Source: Dactylonectria macrodidyma (Eukaryota > Ascomycota > Sordariomycetes > Hypocreales > Nectriaceae). Taken from it: a stretch of DNA of 64,000 bases. Position 1 is the first letter of the stretch; each line of letters starts with the position of its first letter. Below the pieces are notes generated by a model. That model had not been told where the DNA came from, ran no database searches, and saw only the letters and a list, made by a program, of their open reading frames with translations. Shown here in pieces: positions 1 to 12,029 of the stretch. The position numbers were made by a program, and so were the translations under genes. Location of the stretch: the NCBI GenBank assembly GCA_020744425.1, contig JAGMUV010000018.1, positions 124,001 to 188,000 on the forward strand, written 5' to 3'.

Positions 1-143
1 AAGATGCCGATGCTAGCACCCACTTGGGGCGCTATGTGCGGGTAGGCTTCGAGGAGGACGTAGTCTATATCGAATCGCTCGAGCATATTGGCCACCGACA
101 GGCCGGCGACGCTGCCTCCTACAATGACGACTTTGAATCCCAT
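1..143 (-). CDS. FAD-dependent monooxygenase, N-terminal fragment
   Basis: The reverse strand opens with ATG at 143-141 and reads without a stop to the window edge, about 47 residues. It starts [19 protein letters not shown], a textbook dinucleotide-binding fold (GxGxxG-like, here GGSVAG), followed by an acidic residue ending beta-2 ([18 protein letters not shown]). This is how fungal group A flavoprotein monooxygenases of secondary-metabolite clusters (PaxM/TqaE-like) begin, so FAD binding and substrate hydroxylation or epoxidation are expected. The rest lies outside the window, so substrate and integrity are unknown. A SnoaL-like gene lies 3.2 kb away, with a broken hydrolase between them. 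Confidence 0.8.
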   Translation of the reverse strand, partial: MGFKVVIVGGSVAGLSVANMLERFDIDYVLLEAYPHIAPQVGASIGI

Positions 144-623
144 GGCTTCTGATGGTGAGATGTTTGGTGTTTGATGATGTATGGATCATTTCGAGACGAG
201 CTGGGGGCATTATTATACTGACATCCTAAAGGTAGAAAGTCGAGGAGTTGACGGGCTGTCGGATTGCGATTGTGGTCCGAAGGGAGTTGGCATGAAGGAA
301 AGACGGAAAGTCGGCGATTTAGAAGCCGGTTGATAGGAACGGGATGTATAACGGTATAAGGTAAAATTGGGCTCATGCTGTCGATCTGGAAAGACGTTGC
401 CTGGCGCAGGGCATCTGAGCCCCCTGTTCTTGTCGATCCCGCACTACTTAGTCTAATCTAGTGTGTAACTCCGATGACTCAGCGGAAGTAACGCAACCCC
501 TGCCTGCAACCTTCGATCGGATGCTTCTTACACTCCGATGAAGCGGTGGCGGTTACAAAGAATTTTCTCCGATATAAGAGGTAGCTTGGAAGAATGGGGA
601 TGTGAATCGTGTCAGTCACTGCC
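144..623. other. intergenic, upstream region of the FAD monooxygenase
   Basis: About 480 bases with no coding frame that I can support. It must hold the promoter of the leftward monooxygenase gene. No clear TATA box or repeat was seen. Confidence 0.4.
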
Positions 624-1370
624 ATGATTCAGAACGTCACATTCTCTGTGGGGACACTCTCAACTCGTGATGACGATGCCTCGGAGAATTTGCGTACCAC
701 TACTCCGTACAGTTCCTCTAAGACGAAGACGGCCAAGCATGGCATTTGGTAGTTGATGGCGACACCATCTACGGAAGTGCTAGCATCACCAAGATTTCTA
801 CTGCCTACGCCGGCCTGTTGAACTTGGACGAGATCGACTGGCAGCGCCCATTGACGTACGTCAAATGTGAATGCATTGGGTTTAAGAAATGCTTAAAATG
901 TGAAGAAAACTGTGTTTTTCTGGGACTTCGTGGCAGCGGCAACTCGCCCCTGATGGAGCGGACAGTCGACTCAGTAGTAATTGACGTATGTCTCCCTTCA
1001 ATTCAAGGATGCGGCCGAGAAAGCCAAGGATGAACCTGCCGATCACACCTAGTGGGTCAAGATTGCGCTTCCGGCCCTCGCCAACCAAATTGGAGTGTTC
1101 CCCGTGAGTCCGTGACCGATGGATACTCCCAGCTTCAGATCAACTCATCCCCTCTGTCGGACGGGAGCACGCCGTCTCGCATGGGTATCTATCCACTCCA
1201 AATTCCCCCACCTATAGCATGTCGGCGCAATTATTAAAAGGTCTGTGACGGAGCTGGCGACCTCCCTTGCAGCAAACTCAAACTACCTCCACGACACTCC
1301 ACCACCATGTCGGAAAACCATCCTGAAGCGGCTTTGTGCTGGCTAGGCATCCTGCTTGATAGCGGACTAT
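624..1370 (+). pseudogene. beta-lactamase-like serine hydrolase, decayed
   Basis: Pieces in different frames line up in order with the fungal class-C beta-lactamase-related family. They are an N-terminal FSVGTLSTRDD stretch (from 624), then VDGDTIYGSASITKISTAY (about 746-810) holding the SxxK nucleophile motif (SITK), then FKDAAEKAKDEPADHT-stop-WVKIALPALANQIG (about 1005-1100), then a CDGAGDLPCS stretch (about 1243-1275). The frames are separated by a stop at about 740, a probable intron after about 858 and a TAG at about 1051 where the family usually has Gln (CAG to TAG). The Tyr-x-Asn and C-terminal catalytic motifs were not found. It was probably a secreted or cytosolic amide/ester hydrolase and is now non-functional. 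The family call rests on motif order only. Confidence 0.5.
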
Positions 1371-3200
1371 AATTCCGAATGTTGACGCGACTTGAAACCC
1401 AGCTTGCATGTGTGCGAAGCAAACCAGAAGAAAGCGAGCCCAACTAGTATCACATCTCCTCAGTTCAATTCATGATCCATGCCTGGCTTCTTTTGTCGAC
1501 GACTGTCTCCCTCCTAAAGGAGAATATGAGTCACGTAAGGCCCTGTTCCACGAAACCAACGCCTGGGCTGCGACTAGTGGTAAAGCGCATTCATAGCCAG
1601 AAGGTCAAGAGAAAACTGGCAAGCAAACGACTACATGCATGTGCGATTGCCGCTGCAACCACCCCAATGTTTTGAAAGAGCGGGAGCGTAAAACAACTAC
1701 CTCGATGAGAGGTTGTGGAGTCTGACTGCTTGACAAAAGAGTATTCTAATCTACATTATAGGGCCTTTCCTTTATCTGGAAAGCTCTCGAGTTTCTTTTC
1801 TCGTTCCGCCAGACTATAGACTGAAGTAATAAAAATGCCCGCGCATCATCAAGCAGAAGAACACGATACAAGCACATCATCACACTTGCCAACACTGGCA
1901 AAACACACAAAGCCGAGGAAGATCTAAGAATTGGGATATCAAATTCGCCCCCGAGTGCCCACGGATAGAGAAAATGTTTTGCTAACGGTTCCTCACATAT
2001 AGCACAACTAGAGGGTGATTCGAAGTCGGCCGCTAAAGCGTACTCAATGGCTAGTCATCCACAAGGACGTTTGGCGGGATGCTCTAGAAGAAATTACTTT
2101 TCTTCTCATATTAGTTAGTACTGATCTCATCACTAACATAGATTTTGCTTTTGTGTAGGGACCTCGTGATGGCGGCGTCGATATCACCAGTCAGGGCAGT
2201 AGAGTACGGAATAACATGCTTAATGGGAGCTGTCGACTAGATGCTTGATTGGTGTCAGCTCACCCTACACCTTACCAGACTTTCACTCCACTGTTGGCTC
2301 GTTAGCTCTAAGCCGGAACACCTCCGACAATATTGACAAGGAGAACGTGACATGAAAAAAAAAATTGGCGTCAGATAGAATTCCATATGCTGAAAGTATA
2401 TGTTGCAATTGGAGTTCTTTAGACGCTCTAATCATCCTCTAACACCCTCTGCGCTATCGCCCTCCACCGAGCATGTTGTAGGACTTGAAGACTTTTATGT
2501 ACATTTCGTCTGCAGCTTTTAATCTAACCTTGACTGATTGCTGCCACCCTTGCGTGAGTAACCCTGGCGAATTCTTCGATATCGGGTTTGTCTAATACAA
2601 TGACTTTGGATGCTACTTAGACATCATAGATCACTTCTCCCTTGCAGTACGAATGTATGTCTAGTTGCTCGGGAAGAGGTTGGATAGAGCTAGCGTCAAT
2701 TAATGTATATTCAGCCTATACGAATAGGTAGAGCACGGTGTATAGCTGATGAGATTGGTCGTTGTGTTAGGGTGAAAAGTAACCAAGACGATGGCACTCT
2801 CCTTTTCCTTTCCAATAGATGATGCACTCTCTCCGAGCCGTACTAACAAACTCTTAGGTTTCCCTTCAAATTCTAACGCTCTCCGTCTAAACTCTGAGAA
2901 AATCAGTAACGGGGCCAAATAACAATCCATTCCCGAGATAATCTGAGACGTATGGAGTCTTCTTCACCCTCGGCGGATTGGGGACCTGCCTATACCGCGA
3001 CGGCTTTAAGAGTCAAACCGAAACGTGACTATTATTAGGCATCATGCTGATCTTTGACACGTCCTGCCCTTAGCTGTCGGCTCGGCCTCGCTTCTAGACT
3101 GTGGTCCGCTTAGTCACCCGCGTGGGGCGTACGGCACCGCTGTCCGGATGGCCCGGGACACAGAAATAAGGCCCAGGGTTTCAACAGACCCGACATAGTT
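1371..3200. other. gene-free stretch
   Basis: No open frame here has recognisable domain content. Short frames at 1408-1675 and 2700-2930 look random. The first part may hold further unrecognisable remains of the beta-lactamase-like gene. Confidence 0.35.
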
Positions 3201-3209
3201 CAGGCCTAG

Positions 3210-3216
3210 TATATAA
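3210..3216 (+). promoter_or_regulatory. TATA box of the SnoaL-like gene
   Basis: TATATAA lies 123 bases upstream of the ATG at 3339. It is followed by a pyrimidine- and CA-rich leader (ACACACACAACC just before ATG), the usual arrangement of a well-expressed filamentous-fungal promoter. Confidence 0.5.
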
Positions 3217-3338
3217 GACTGCTACGCAGACAGACATAACCATTTCAACAACTTCTTGTTAACAGACACAGAAAGCCCCATCTTACAGAATCCATTTTGG
3301 ATCCTATCTTCTGACTAAATCACGCAACACACACAACC

Positions 3339-3752
3339 ATGTCAGTCAAACAAACCCTTGATCGATTCGTTGAGTTCGTCAACTCAGCGGATCCCGCAAT
3401 TGGCAACGAAGTCATCCATGAGTCAGCCAAATTTCACGTGCCTTTCGACAGCAAAACCTTGATAGGTGTCGATGGATACTTGGAGCTGCTGGGCATGATG
3501 CGCAGAGCATTCCCAGATGTTCAGTGGACGTTGGAAGATACCATCTGTGAAGGCGACAAAGTGGTCGGACGTTTTAAAACACGTGGAACACACAACGGTC
3601 CTTTCTTAGGCTTTGCACCTACTGGGAAAACATTTGAAATAGTCGGGATGAGCCTGTTTAAGTTTTCGGACGGGAAGATCATTAGAGAGCAGGCATTGCC
3701 TGATATGCTTGGGACATTGGTTCAAATTGGAGCTGTGAAAATCCCTTTCTAA
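3339..3752 (+). CDS. SnoaL-like (NTF2 fold) protein
   Basis: An intact single-exon frame of 137 residues. The start MSVKQTLDRFVEFVNSAD forms the first helix of an NTF2-like fold. The core (FPDVQWTLEDTICEGDKVVG, then TRGTHNGPFLGFAPTGKTFE, then LFKFSDGKIIREQALPDM) matches the SnoaL-like/ester-cyclase pattern of Pfam SnoaL proteins in length and motif order. Family members include polyketide cyclases and small isomerases of fungal meroterpenoid pathways, but many have no known reaction. The context preceding ATG (AACC) is good and a TATA box precedes it. The FAD monooxygenase at the left edge is the only tailoring-type neighbour, so a metabolic cluster extending left is possible. The exact reaction cannot be assigned. 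Confidence 0.8.
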   Translation: MSVKQTLDRFVEFVNSADPAIGNEVIHESAKFHVPFDSKTLIGVDGYLELLGMMRRAFPDVQWTLEDTICEGDKVVGRFKTRGTHNGPFLGFAPTGKTFEIVGMSLFKFSDGKIIREQALPDMLGTLVQIGAVKIPF

Positions 3753-4046
3753 AGATTGCGCAGATCCTGTGTGGTGTTGCTAATACATTGGCGACATGGG
3801 AAAATAGAAGGATGCAACCCCTATTGTTTGACTTCTCTTCCAGACAGTTAATCTCCATTTAGACAAAACTTAGGCTAGGGTCAGAACGAGGGATAGATAA
3901 GAACAATTGCACCTTTCCCTTCATGTCTCACTTAAAGACTTACTCATACTTGGTGAACTAATATGACACTAAGCCATCTTGCAAGTGTAGTATTGTACTT
4001 GCAATTAGTCTAAGAACCCGAGAAATAGCTAGCTACTGCAGGGTCC

Positions 4047-4375
4047 TGTCACGGCCCGAGCTAACCAAGCGGTCAAGCCCAGCGGTAACCCACGAGTACC
4101 CACCTTTTCTGACCAACTACGTGAAGAGCGTTGCAATAAAGATCGCGGTCACGATCCAATACCTCCGGCCATAGTCACGAAAGAATAAACACACTTATTT
4201 AGCACTTTTATAAAGAGAGGCTCACTAGCTATTAATGCACTCAGTTGCATTAAATCTACTATTTTACTATTACTAGACCGGGACCTACATTACTTACTAT
4301 GACATCTTAAATTACTAGATCATACCTTACACCTGAGCTTACCCTATACCTCTAAAATAGGCCTGCCTGTTACAT
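4047..4375. repeat. probable solo LTR, AT-rich in its second half
   Basis: The stretch begins TGTCACGGCCCGAG and ends CCTGTTACA, so it has TG...CA ends. If one C-to-T (RIP) change is allowed at the right end, the termini are nearly inverted. The right two thirds are rich in TA dinucleotides, unlike the flanks. No matching target-site duplication was visible, so the boundaries are tentative. Confidence 0.35.
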
Positions 4376-4913
4376 TTATGAATATTTTAATAAAGTAAAT
4401 TTTTATTACACTTTGTTGAGTAATACAATGAGATGCGATCATCTTTTTCAGCTGTTTAATCATCATGATGCTCTTTTCTCGGGCTTTCCATTATCTCATC
4501 AATCATCTTATTCCTCCGCTATTGATGGAAATGGAGGACGGCGACTGGTACCAGCCTTGCAAGGGGGTTTGACTGGGAAAGATGATGATAATACTATATG
4601 CCACTTAGGGTCTCATTTACATCAGATGCACCTTTCGCATTATTAACTACGTTATGGGAGCTGATGACTATCCCCTCGAATATGAGTGGACACTGTATAG
4701 TTGTTACCACACCTATCTTCTGTCCAAGATGTTATTCTTACAAGCCAAAGCCGGAGCTCAATGCGTGTAATAGCGATGGGAAGGCTTCCAAGGGTGAGGA
4801 ATATATGCTGTAGAATGATAGTAGCTTGTAACCTACATTGAAGATCATTGAGTGGGGACCTACGACTGCTTCTATCTGCTAGGTCTTTCAACGGTGTGCT
4901 AAATGGTACTGCC
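4376..4913. other. unassigned stretch with possible gene debris
   Basis: On the plus strand at 4640-4780 a short frame (MGADDYPLEYEWTLYSC and onward) has a protein-like composition, but it is cut by stops and I do not recognise the family. Otherwise this is the 3' flank of the kinase-ankyrin gene. Confidence 0.25.
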
Positions 4914-7900
4914 CTATTTCAGATTCCCCCTCATATCCAACTCTGCCAGACGAACATGTAGCTTGGTCTCTACCTCAGCTACAGCAGCACTGCTCAATTC
5001 TTTCAACCTGATCTTCTCTGTCATAAACGCATCAAAAGCTTTATCCAGGTCTCCCAAGAGTTCCTGGCATCGATGTTGATAACTATGCGAATATCAGTTG
5101 TGATCACTCGGTTTAAGGAATGGGATGTGGAGAGGTGTATGTGCTTACTCTCGTCTGTGAACCTGTTCACGAACCGTGTGGTGCAGATATTCGAGTGTCT
5201 GTATGACCTCATAGAGTCCAATAAAAATGCCAACGGCGAGGGTGTGGCTTGCAGTCGTAGGCGGGATGTCTTGCATCGCATCAAGGTGTCCACTCAATAC
5301 GCCGTTATACCCGGTCCACTTCTCAAATCTCGATCTTCTTTGAGAAAGTTCAAGATGTAAGCTGCTGCTAACTATATCTGAGGGACCCTTGGTCTGGCAT
5401 TTATCGAAAAGTATCATGGCTTCCCGAGAAAGAGCAGAGAATCGAGGCCTCGCGGGATCAGCAATACTTAGAAGTCCCGGGTAGCGGTGATGGGTCTTAT
5501 CTGAAGACGGAAGCCCACATACCTCGCCCCATAGTTTTTGAATTTGCTGACTGGTCTCTGATGGCTCTGTTGGTTTGTTCTTCTCGATGAATGCCATTCT
5601 AGACTCCTCTCGGGCTGTATTCCTCAATCCTAAATCCGTCATCGTACCAGGAAGACCAAAGATCTCTTCGTGAGTCTTTCCGCCCGCACCACGGAGCAGC
5701 CCGATTACAGCTTGAGTTCGCCACTCAAAATCGTTCTGTTCCCTATGTGTACCGCCCGCTTTGCGGAGGTCTTCAATCAACGGCCTGTCTTTCTCCGGCC
5801 ACTGGAAGAGACTTAGTTCCCAGTTCCGGTCATACGCGCAATCAAGTGGTGTCAGACCACTACTAATTGCTGCCATGGGGTCCGGGAACACTGAAATTAC
5901 ATCCTGTTCACCTTCATGGGAGAGTGTAAGCGGGCTCTCGAAACCTGGCATATGCAGCACGGGCATTGCATTGACATCTATGCCAGACTTGCTCAGCAAC
6001 TCTTCCACAAGTTGCACACTTCCTGTCCTCGCGGCACAGTGAAGAGGTGTCTGCGGTCCAAAGAATGACTGTTCATTAAGCCTCTCACGGAGCGCTTGCT
6101 CATTACTGGCTTGAGTTTGCATCATCTGTAGAGCTTCTAGGAGCGATGCTCGGTTCGACGTCTCATCCCTGCTGAACTCGTTGGCATTGCAAAATGACCG
6201 AAGATAGTTGAGCTCGGTATTGTTAGGGTCGAGAATATTCAAGTACATTGCGCTTTCGTCTTGTTTCGGGAGCGGTACTGTCAAAGCTTGTGGGCATTTC
6301 GCAAATATTGCTGACAGTATTGAAGAGGCGACCCTGGGGATTCCCTTGGATAGGCAAACCTGAATAGCCCTCTGAATGTCATCAACACTTGGGTTGTATG
6401 AGAGAAGAGCTTCGACGGCGTTGTAATTGTTCCAAAAGGCTGCAGAATATAGGGGCCCATTACCCCGATCATCCGTCGTGCTCATGTCCGCCCCCGCCTC
6501 AATCAGGGCTGAGACGAGGTCCTGAGTGTCCTCTCGCGGCTCAATCCGCCTTGCGCCAATAGCCATTAGCCAGGGGAGACCGTAGTTTCCCGATGGATGC
6601 AGTGGTTTGGGGGCGTACTTAAGCACCACCAGGGCCATAGCTTTCGAAGAGGCGCCAAGGATGTTCGAGAAGCCTGTGGTCATACTATCGCCTAACAAGA
6701 TATCCCGCACCATAGACTCGTCCGACTTGTAGTCGATCATTCGGAAGCGGTATGGCCCGGCTAGGTTCTCGCCCTTTTGTCGGAATCTCTGCAGATAATA
6801 GTCCACTATTTCGTGACGATCAGCATCGAAAGCCCAATGCAGAATGCCCTTGTTGTCAAGACTGATGCCACCTTCACGGATGCGGTCCACCAGGGGAATG
6901 AGAAAGGCCACATGAGGTCCTTCTTGCCAGTATAGAGTCGTGGTCATCTGGCTCAGCCCGAAACCCACCAAACACGGGTAAAGGTTATGTGGGTTGGGGA
7001 GATTTGTATCATGCTTAAGCGCATATGGTAGCAAGAGCTCCAGTAAGCGAGAAGACCGCATCTGGACACAGAGCTCAAATGAAGTGATTCCGCTGCTACT
7101 CCTTTTATTCGGATCCGCACCTCTTTGCAAGAGAAGTTGGACGGCGCTCAGGTTTTGTAATTTGATGGCGAAATGTAAGGGAGTTCCTTCGGGATCGATG
7201 AGGTAGTCATAGCAATCTGGAAGCCATGATTGGCCTGATTGTGACGCTGCGAGGCGGTCAGGATCTGCCCCTAGGTCAAGAAGCATCCCTAAAATGTCGT
7301 CTGTGTTAAGAGAAAGGAGAGCCATATGTAGCGCTGTAATGCCGCCGTCGTCCTGGGCATTAATATCCGCCCCCCTTTCAATGAGATAGTTGCAAACTTC
7401 AACTTGTGAGTTTCGTGCGGCAAAATGAAGTGGTGTACAACCCTGACTGTTTGGAAGGTCAATTTGGACTTTGCAATCTTCGACGAGATACTGGCATCCT
7501 CGAAACGAGCCAAGATACGCTGCCTGGTGAAGTCGACTGATTCCTGGCTGGGTCAATATCTTCTTCGCGATATTGTCGAGCAATGAAAATCCATTGAAGA
7601 AGGTGGAAGGATTTGATGGAGTGATTTCATCGACTGGAAGAGAGTCTGCGCAACGGCACCGATTTGCTCGCATTTCGGAAACCGTCGCATGATAGGCTGT
7701 TGGATAGCCTTTGCTCAACTCCAACCGGGCCCGCATGGATCCTTGCTGTACTGCATTTAGGAGCCACTCGACAAGAACTTCACCGCTCGGCCAATTTATG
7801 GTTGGGAGCTTTGCTGCTTCAAGTATGCTGGGCACAAGAGCTCGAGCAAGAACATGGCCAAGTTCGGCCGCTTGGAGGACTGCTGCAGCCGCAGACTTCA

Positions 7901-9620
7901 GCGAGTCACCTTTAGCCATGTTGGGGAGGCTTTCTTGGGCCTCTTGATAAAAGCCTTGTAGACGACAGACAGCCACTGCGTAAGCAGAGTTTGCTCTTTC
8001 TGCGGCCGAAGCAGACCACTGCGCCTGCATTGACAGTTGATCGCAAACAAAGTGACGAAAGCTTGGCGGTGTTGTTTTCAACAAGTGAATATTCTTCGGA
8101 AACTTTGTCACAGAGTCAGCATACTTCTGTCACCCATTGTCGACAGCTTACCATGGGTGACGAGATGCCAAAGTCCCCTTTAGTAAGTGGTAGTGGTGCG
8201 AGCAGCCTTGTTCATTCAGCAGCAAGCCTGCAACTAGTTTAGTTTGACATACCTTTCCGATCGTGCATCCTTTGATTCCCCCCATATCTTGAGGATATCG
8301 TCAAATGACCTAGCTCTTAATGATGGATCTTTTCGCATAGTCACTCCTAGGACAGCTCGTGTTTTGTCGCAGACCTCCGCAACACCAGACCAGCCCTGGA
8401 TCAGTGTGACCGCGAGGCCGAGAATAGTGTCCTCTTTTTGCTTCAACTTACTAATGTCCACTTTCTGAAGCGGCGGGCCGACCTCCTCTCTGGGCTGGAT
8501 CATTATTTGATCATGGTTAGAATCCCAGGTCAAGAGTCGCCAGGGCTCCAGCCCATCGCAGATGATTTGCCAGACCAAGAGGCCATAAGAGTAGAGATCG
8601 CGCCTCCGAAGGCTCAGAAAGTCTAGACAGCCATCATGTGGTAGAGGCTCTGGTGCTGCCCATAGCTCTGTCGAGCCCCACGGCTGCTGCTTGGGGCAGT
8701 CGATATCGTCGGACATGCCGATGAGCGAGCAGCCTAACATGACAGGCTTTTAGTAAATCATGGTCTATTAAGGTCCGGGTACCATAGGAGGTATTATAGC
8801 GAAGAATGCTTACCAAAGTCGGATATTTTGGCCCTGATAGTCGACTCCCAGTGTTGATGGTAGGGCTCATTGCGGAAGAGCAGAATATTCCTAACCAGAT
8901 GCTTTAGTATAGCTCATAACCGCAACACGAGGGGGCCTACTGGCTCTTGACATCTCCGTGAACGATACCGCATTCGTTCAGAAAACGCAGGCCCTCGGCA
9001 ATATCTACACATATGTGCCGTTTTGTGGTGCAATAAATTGCCAGTCGCCGGATGTCCTGGAAGTCAGAGAGCGTGCCCAGGTCAGCATACTCCAGAATCA
9101 GAGACGGCGCAAGAGCTGTTGAGACATTGCTCTGGCTATCCCACATGAACGAGTGCAGCTTGACGATGTTTGGGTGTCGACGGATTGGTTTGTGAGACAA
9201 GATCTTCAGCTCCATCATGACATCTCGTAGCCTCTTGTCCCAATTACCGCCCCCACGCTTGTTGTCGACCCCGGGCTGTTTGACGACGACAAAGCGCTTC
9301 GTTCGGTCAAAGGGCTCATCCCAAGCATCGATCGGATGCGTGATGGATTCGTATGGCACACGCCGGACGGTAAAGGTTCCGCCGGCTCCGAGTAATAGCG
9401 TGCCCGTAGCGGAGGGAGCTCCAACGCGGTTGTTGCTTCCCACCGGGCCCTCTATAGAGAACTGATGCTTCGCCAAGGCATCAATGTCAATCAATTCTAG
9501 GTACTCTGGGATAGGCGGTGTAGTCCTGAGCGAGACAGACTCTAGCGCATTCAACCTGGCGGTGGTAGAGTCGCCCATCGGAGTTGGCATTTTTACTCCA
9601 CGATTAAGAGTAGTCCTCAT
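4914..9620 (-). CDS. protein kinase-ankyrin repeat fusion
   Basis: My model has six exons (9620-8941, 8890-8814, 8733-8253, 8206-8152, 8102-5149, 5082-4914). They join in phase to 1472 codons including the stop. Residues about 60-410 are a Ser/Thr kinase-like domain: a glycine-rich LLGAGGTFTV loop, VVVKQP (ATP lysine), the catalytic loop HGDVKSQNILLF (a variant of HRDxxxxN that keeps Asp and Asn), KISDFG, and an APEPL activation-segment end. Exon 4 supplies a short linker. Residues about 600-1150 carry roughly nine ankyrin repeats (CTPLHFAARNSQVEVCNYLI, TPLHCAARTGSVQLVEELL and degenerate ones), and the C-terminus is charged and helical. The protein is probably cytosolic, with ankyrins as a recognition platform. 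It is transcribed divergently from the HeLo-like/pseudokinase gene, 509 bases apart. An upstream Met (MPTPMGD) is an alternative start. Confidence 0.8.
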
Positions 9621-10129
9621 CCGTTGGAAGCTGAGGTCGAGATTGTCGGACTATCGATTGTTGGTAGCCCCGAGAAAATGAGGGAGCTAGTGGTCACGTC
9701 TTACTTACCTTGAGGAAGACCTAGTCGGCCTTTTCTATAATAAGGCTTAATACGACGGGGAGCGCCTGATCGGCTTGAAACATCTCGAGGCAGATACGGC
9801 AACTGGTATGCTTCGCTGTTCAGCCGCACGTCACTTCGCATAAGCGTCTGCGGTGTGGCTGCAACAAGCCAATCACTGGGCGCCGACTCAGTCGATGGTT
9901 GTGATGGAATGTGACGTGGCTTATCCCTTGCAGCCAGGCAGCCAGAGCGAGGTGATGAGACCGACTCTCACGCCGAGCCCCTGGCCCTAAAATAGAACGA
10001 GCTGTTCCAGGCTCTAGTGCCCCTTGCGTGACGCCTTAACTTCCATCGTCTTCCCCCTTACGAACTCACTCGGCCAAAACAGACATCAATCCATCCCCTC
10101 TCAGCAATTACCATTAAACTCGACATAGG
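9621..10129. promoter_or_regulatory. shared divergent promoter region
   Basis: This 509-base interval separates the 5' ends of the kinase-ankyrin gene (minus) and the HeLo-like/pseudokinase gene (plus), so both promoters must lie here. No convincing TATA box was found. Confidence 0.5.
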
Positions 10130-11884
10130 ATGAATTGCCTCGAAACGACAGCAGCTCTTGTAGAACTCGTCAGAACTACCTATGGCGGGTATCAGTATGT
10201 CTCTCGCTTCATAGCCAGCATCAAGAATATGGGGCATGACGTGGCCGAACTGGATCTCAATTTCAGAGAGGAATTGACAAAGACATCGGTCTTTGCGCAA
10301 GCCTACAATCTTCTAATTGACGATAACATGCCTCCTCCTATCTCCATGCCATCAATGTGGACTGTGGCTGTCATCGAGCGCTTCGCAGCGCTTAAAACAC
10401 ACCTGGAACAAGCTGAAGGAATTGTGAACCGATATACTGGCATTACAATCCCGGAAGAGACTGCAGACCTCAACAGCCGGGCACACGCCGCTGCGTTTGA
10501 CCTCCGAAGGCGACCAACAGATAGCCTGGTGGTGATAAACGAAGCGAACCAGGCGAGGCAGCGCATACAAATCCTGCAACAAGGGGCCGACTTTAGAGTG
10601 AAGCTAGAATGGTCAATGAAACACAAGTCGAGGTTGGAGGAGGCAGTCCAGCATTTGAGGGATGACAACGCCGCGTTGCTCGGCCTGACCATGCACAGTA
10701 TGCTTAACGCCATGTACGACGCAGTGCTGAGCCAACTGCCCCTGAAACAAATGCAATTAAGGTCGCGAGGCGCTGGCGATACAGCTTTTGATGCAGAAGC
10801 CCAAGCCTATGAAGGCAGGAAGGGCGAGCAGGCCCAGGCCCAGATGTTCATTGAGGCTCTGGACAAGGAAACGGTCCAGCAGAAGAAGGCAAGAATGCTT
10901 GACATTGCCCAATTTCCGGCGCTGGCTTCCGCTGGCATAGAGTTGCCGGACAACCGAACAAGGACCACAACTGACTACGTGAATCCCTCTGGAAAGAAGG
11001 AGAGCGTCGTTGTGGAATGGAAGGAGTGCGAGAATTCTGGACATGGCCAAACTCGCTTGACCGAGGATCAGCTCATATCCCGCGTCAGTGATGTGGTTGC
11101 AATTCTGAACTCGCCACCAACATGCCTCACGCACGTCCTGCCGTCTGTTGGCTTCTTTCGAGACAACAGATTGAACAATCGAGGGTCCAGCTGGATCGGT
11201 ATTGCATATCGGACCTCCAGCGTCACTTACACTGGAAAATACAGAACACTTCGTGATCTTCTTATTCCGCCGCATTCTCGCAGCCAGAAGGAATCGGGCT
11301 CTTATGGAAAGCCTCCATTGGGAGAACGGTTCCGGCTTGCCCAGAATCTGGCCCAGAGTGTGCTTCAGATTCATAATTGCGGCTGGCTTCATAAGGGTCT
11401 GAGACCAGAGAACATTGCATTCTTTGCTCACCAGAACTCCGTCGCAAACCCATATCTTCTAGGTTGGGAAAGCTCCAGGTCAGGTCAAGAAGAGCAGCTC
11501 ACGGAGGCAGTCAATGCCTGGGTGGACGACGCAAAGCTGTACCGACACCCAGATTGGTTCAAGGAACCAGAAACGTCCACTTATAAGTATCGTGCAGAGT
11601 TTGACCAGTACCAACTTGGTTGTGTCCTCTTGGAAATAGGCCGATGGGTGTTGATTGGGGAGAAAGGGTTGAGGGGCGCTACGTCTCGCAAGTTCACCGA
11701 CGATGAAGAGGGTCGGGATCGTTGGCGACAGTATTTGGTAGACAAGGCCTCATCACTTGCAACTGAAATGGGCGAAATATATTGCAATGTGGTTAAGAAC
11801 CTTTTGCTGGGGTTAAATTCAGAAGGTAGGGGGCTCGAGTTTTGGCATGCTGTTGTTTTGGAACTATTAAAATGCAATGCATAA
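10130..11884 (+). CDS. HeLo-like N-terminus with C-terminal pseudokinase
   Basis: A single exon of 584 residues. The first ~110 residues are all-helical (TTAALVELVRTTYGGYQYVS, then LDLNFREELTKTSVFAQAYN) and resemble the N-terminal helical bundle of fungal HeLo/prion-inhibition-and-propagation proteins, a membrane-targeting cell-death domain family. A coiled-coil-prone middle follows. From about residue 310 there is a kinase-like domain. Its catalytic loop reads LHKGLRPENI (near residue 420), so the HRD aspartate is missing and it should be a pseudokinase. A DFG is not seen (LLGWESSR takes its place). The HeLo-plus-dead-kinase layout is common in Pezizomycotina and recalls MLKL. It is divergent from a kinase-ankyrin gene. 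The exact N-terminal family is my inference; the pseudokinase call is firmer. Confidence 0.7.
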   Translation: MNCLETTAALVELVRTTYGGYQYVSRFIASIKNMGHDVAELDLNFREELTKTSVFAQAYNLLIDDNMPPPISMPSMWTVAVIERFAALKTHLEQAEGIVNRYTGITIPEETADLNSRAHAAAFDLRRRPTDSLVVINEANQARQRIQILQQGADFRVKLEWSMKHKSRLEEAVQHLRDDNAALLGLTMHSMLNAMYDAVLSQLPLKQMQLRSRGAGDTAFDAEAQAYEGRKGEQAQAQMFIEALDKETVQQKKARMLDIAQFPALASAGIELPDNRTRTTTDYVNPSGKKESVVVEWKECENSGHGQTRLTEDQLISRVSDVVAILNSPPTCLTHVLPSVGFFRDNRLNNRGSSWIGIAYRTSSVTYTGKYRTLRDLLIPPHSRSQKESGSYGKPPLGERFRLAQNLAQSVLQIHNCGWLHKGLRPENIAFFAHQNSVANPYLLGWESSRSGQEEQLTEAVNAWVDDAKLYRHPDWFKEPETSTYKYRAEFDQYQLGCVLLEIGRWVLIGEKGLRGATSRKFTDDEEGRDRWRQYLVDKASSLATEMGEIYCNVVKNLLLGLNSEGRGLEFWHAVVLELLKCNA

Positions 11885-12029
11885 GGTCAGTCCTGGGATA
11901 CCAAGAATGAAACGCAACTATGCTATAGATACGCTATTCTAAATAGCCTGCCCGATTTGAATATTAGTATCTTCAGCCACCACTCAATTCATCGATTGCC
12001 CAAATGGAACGTCTGGGAGGACCAAACTA

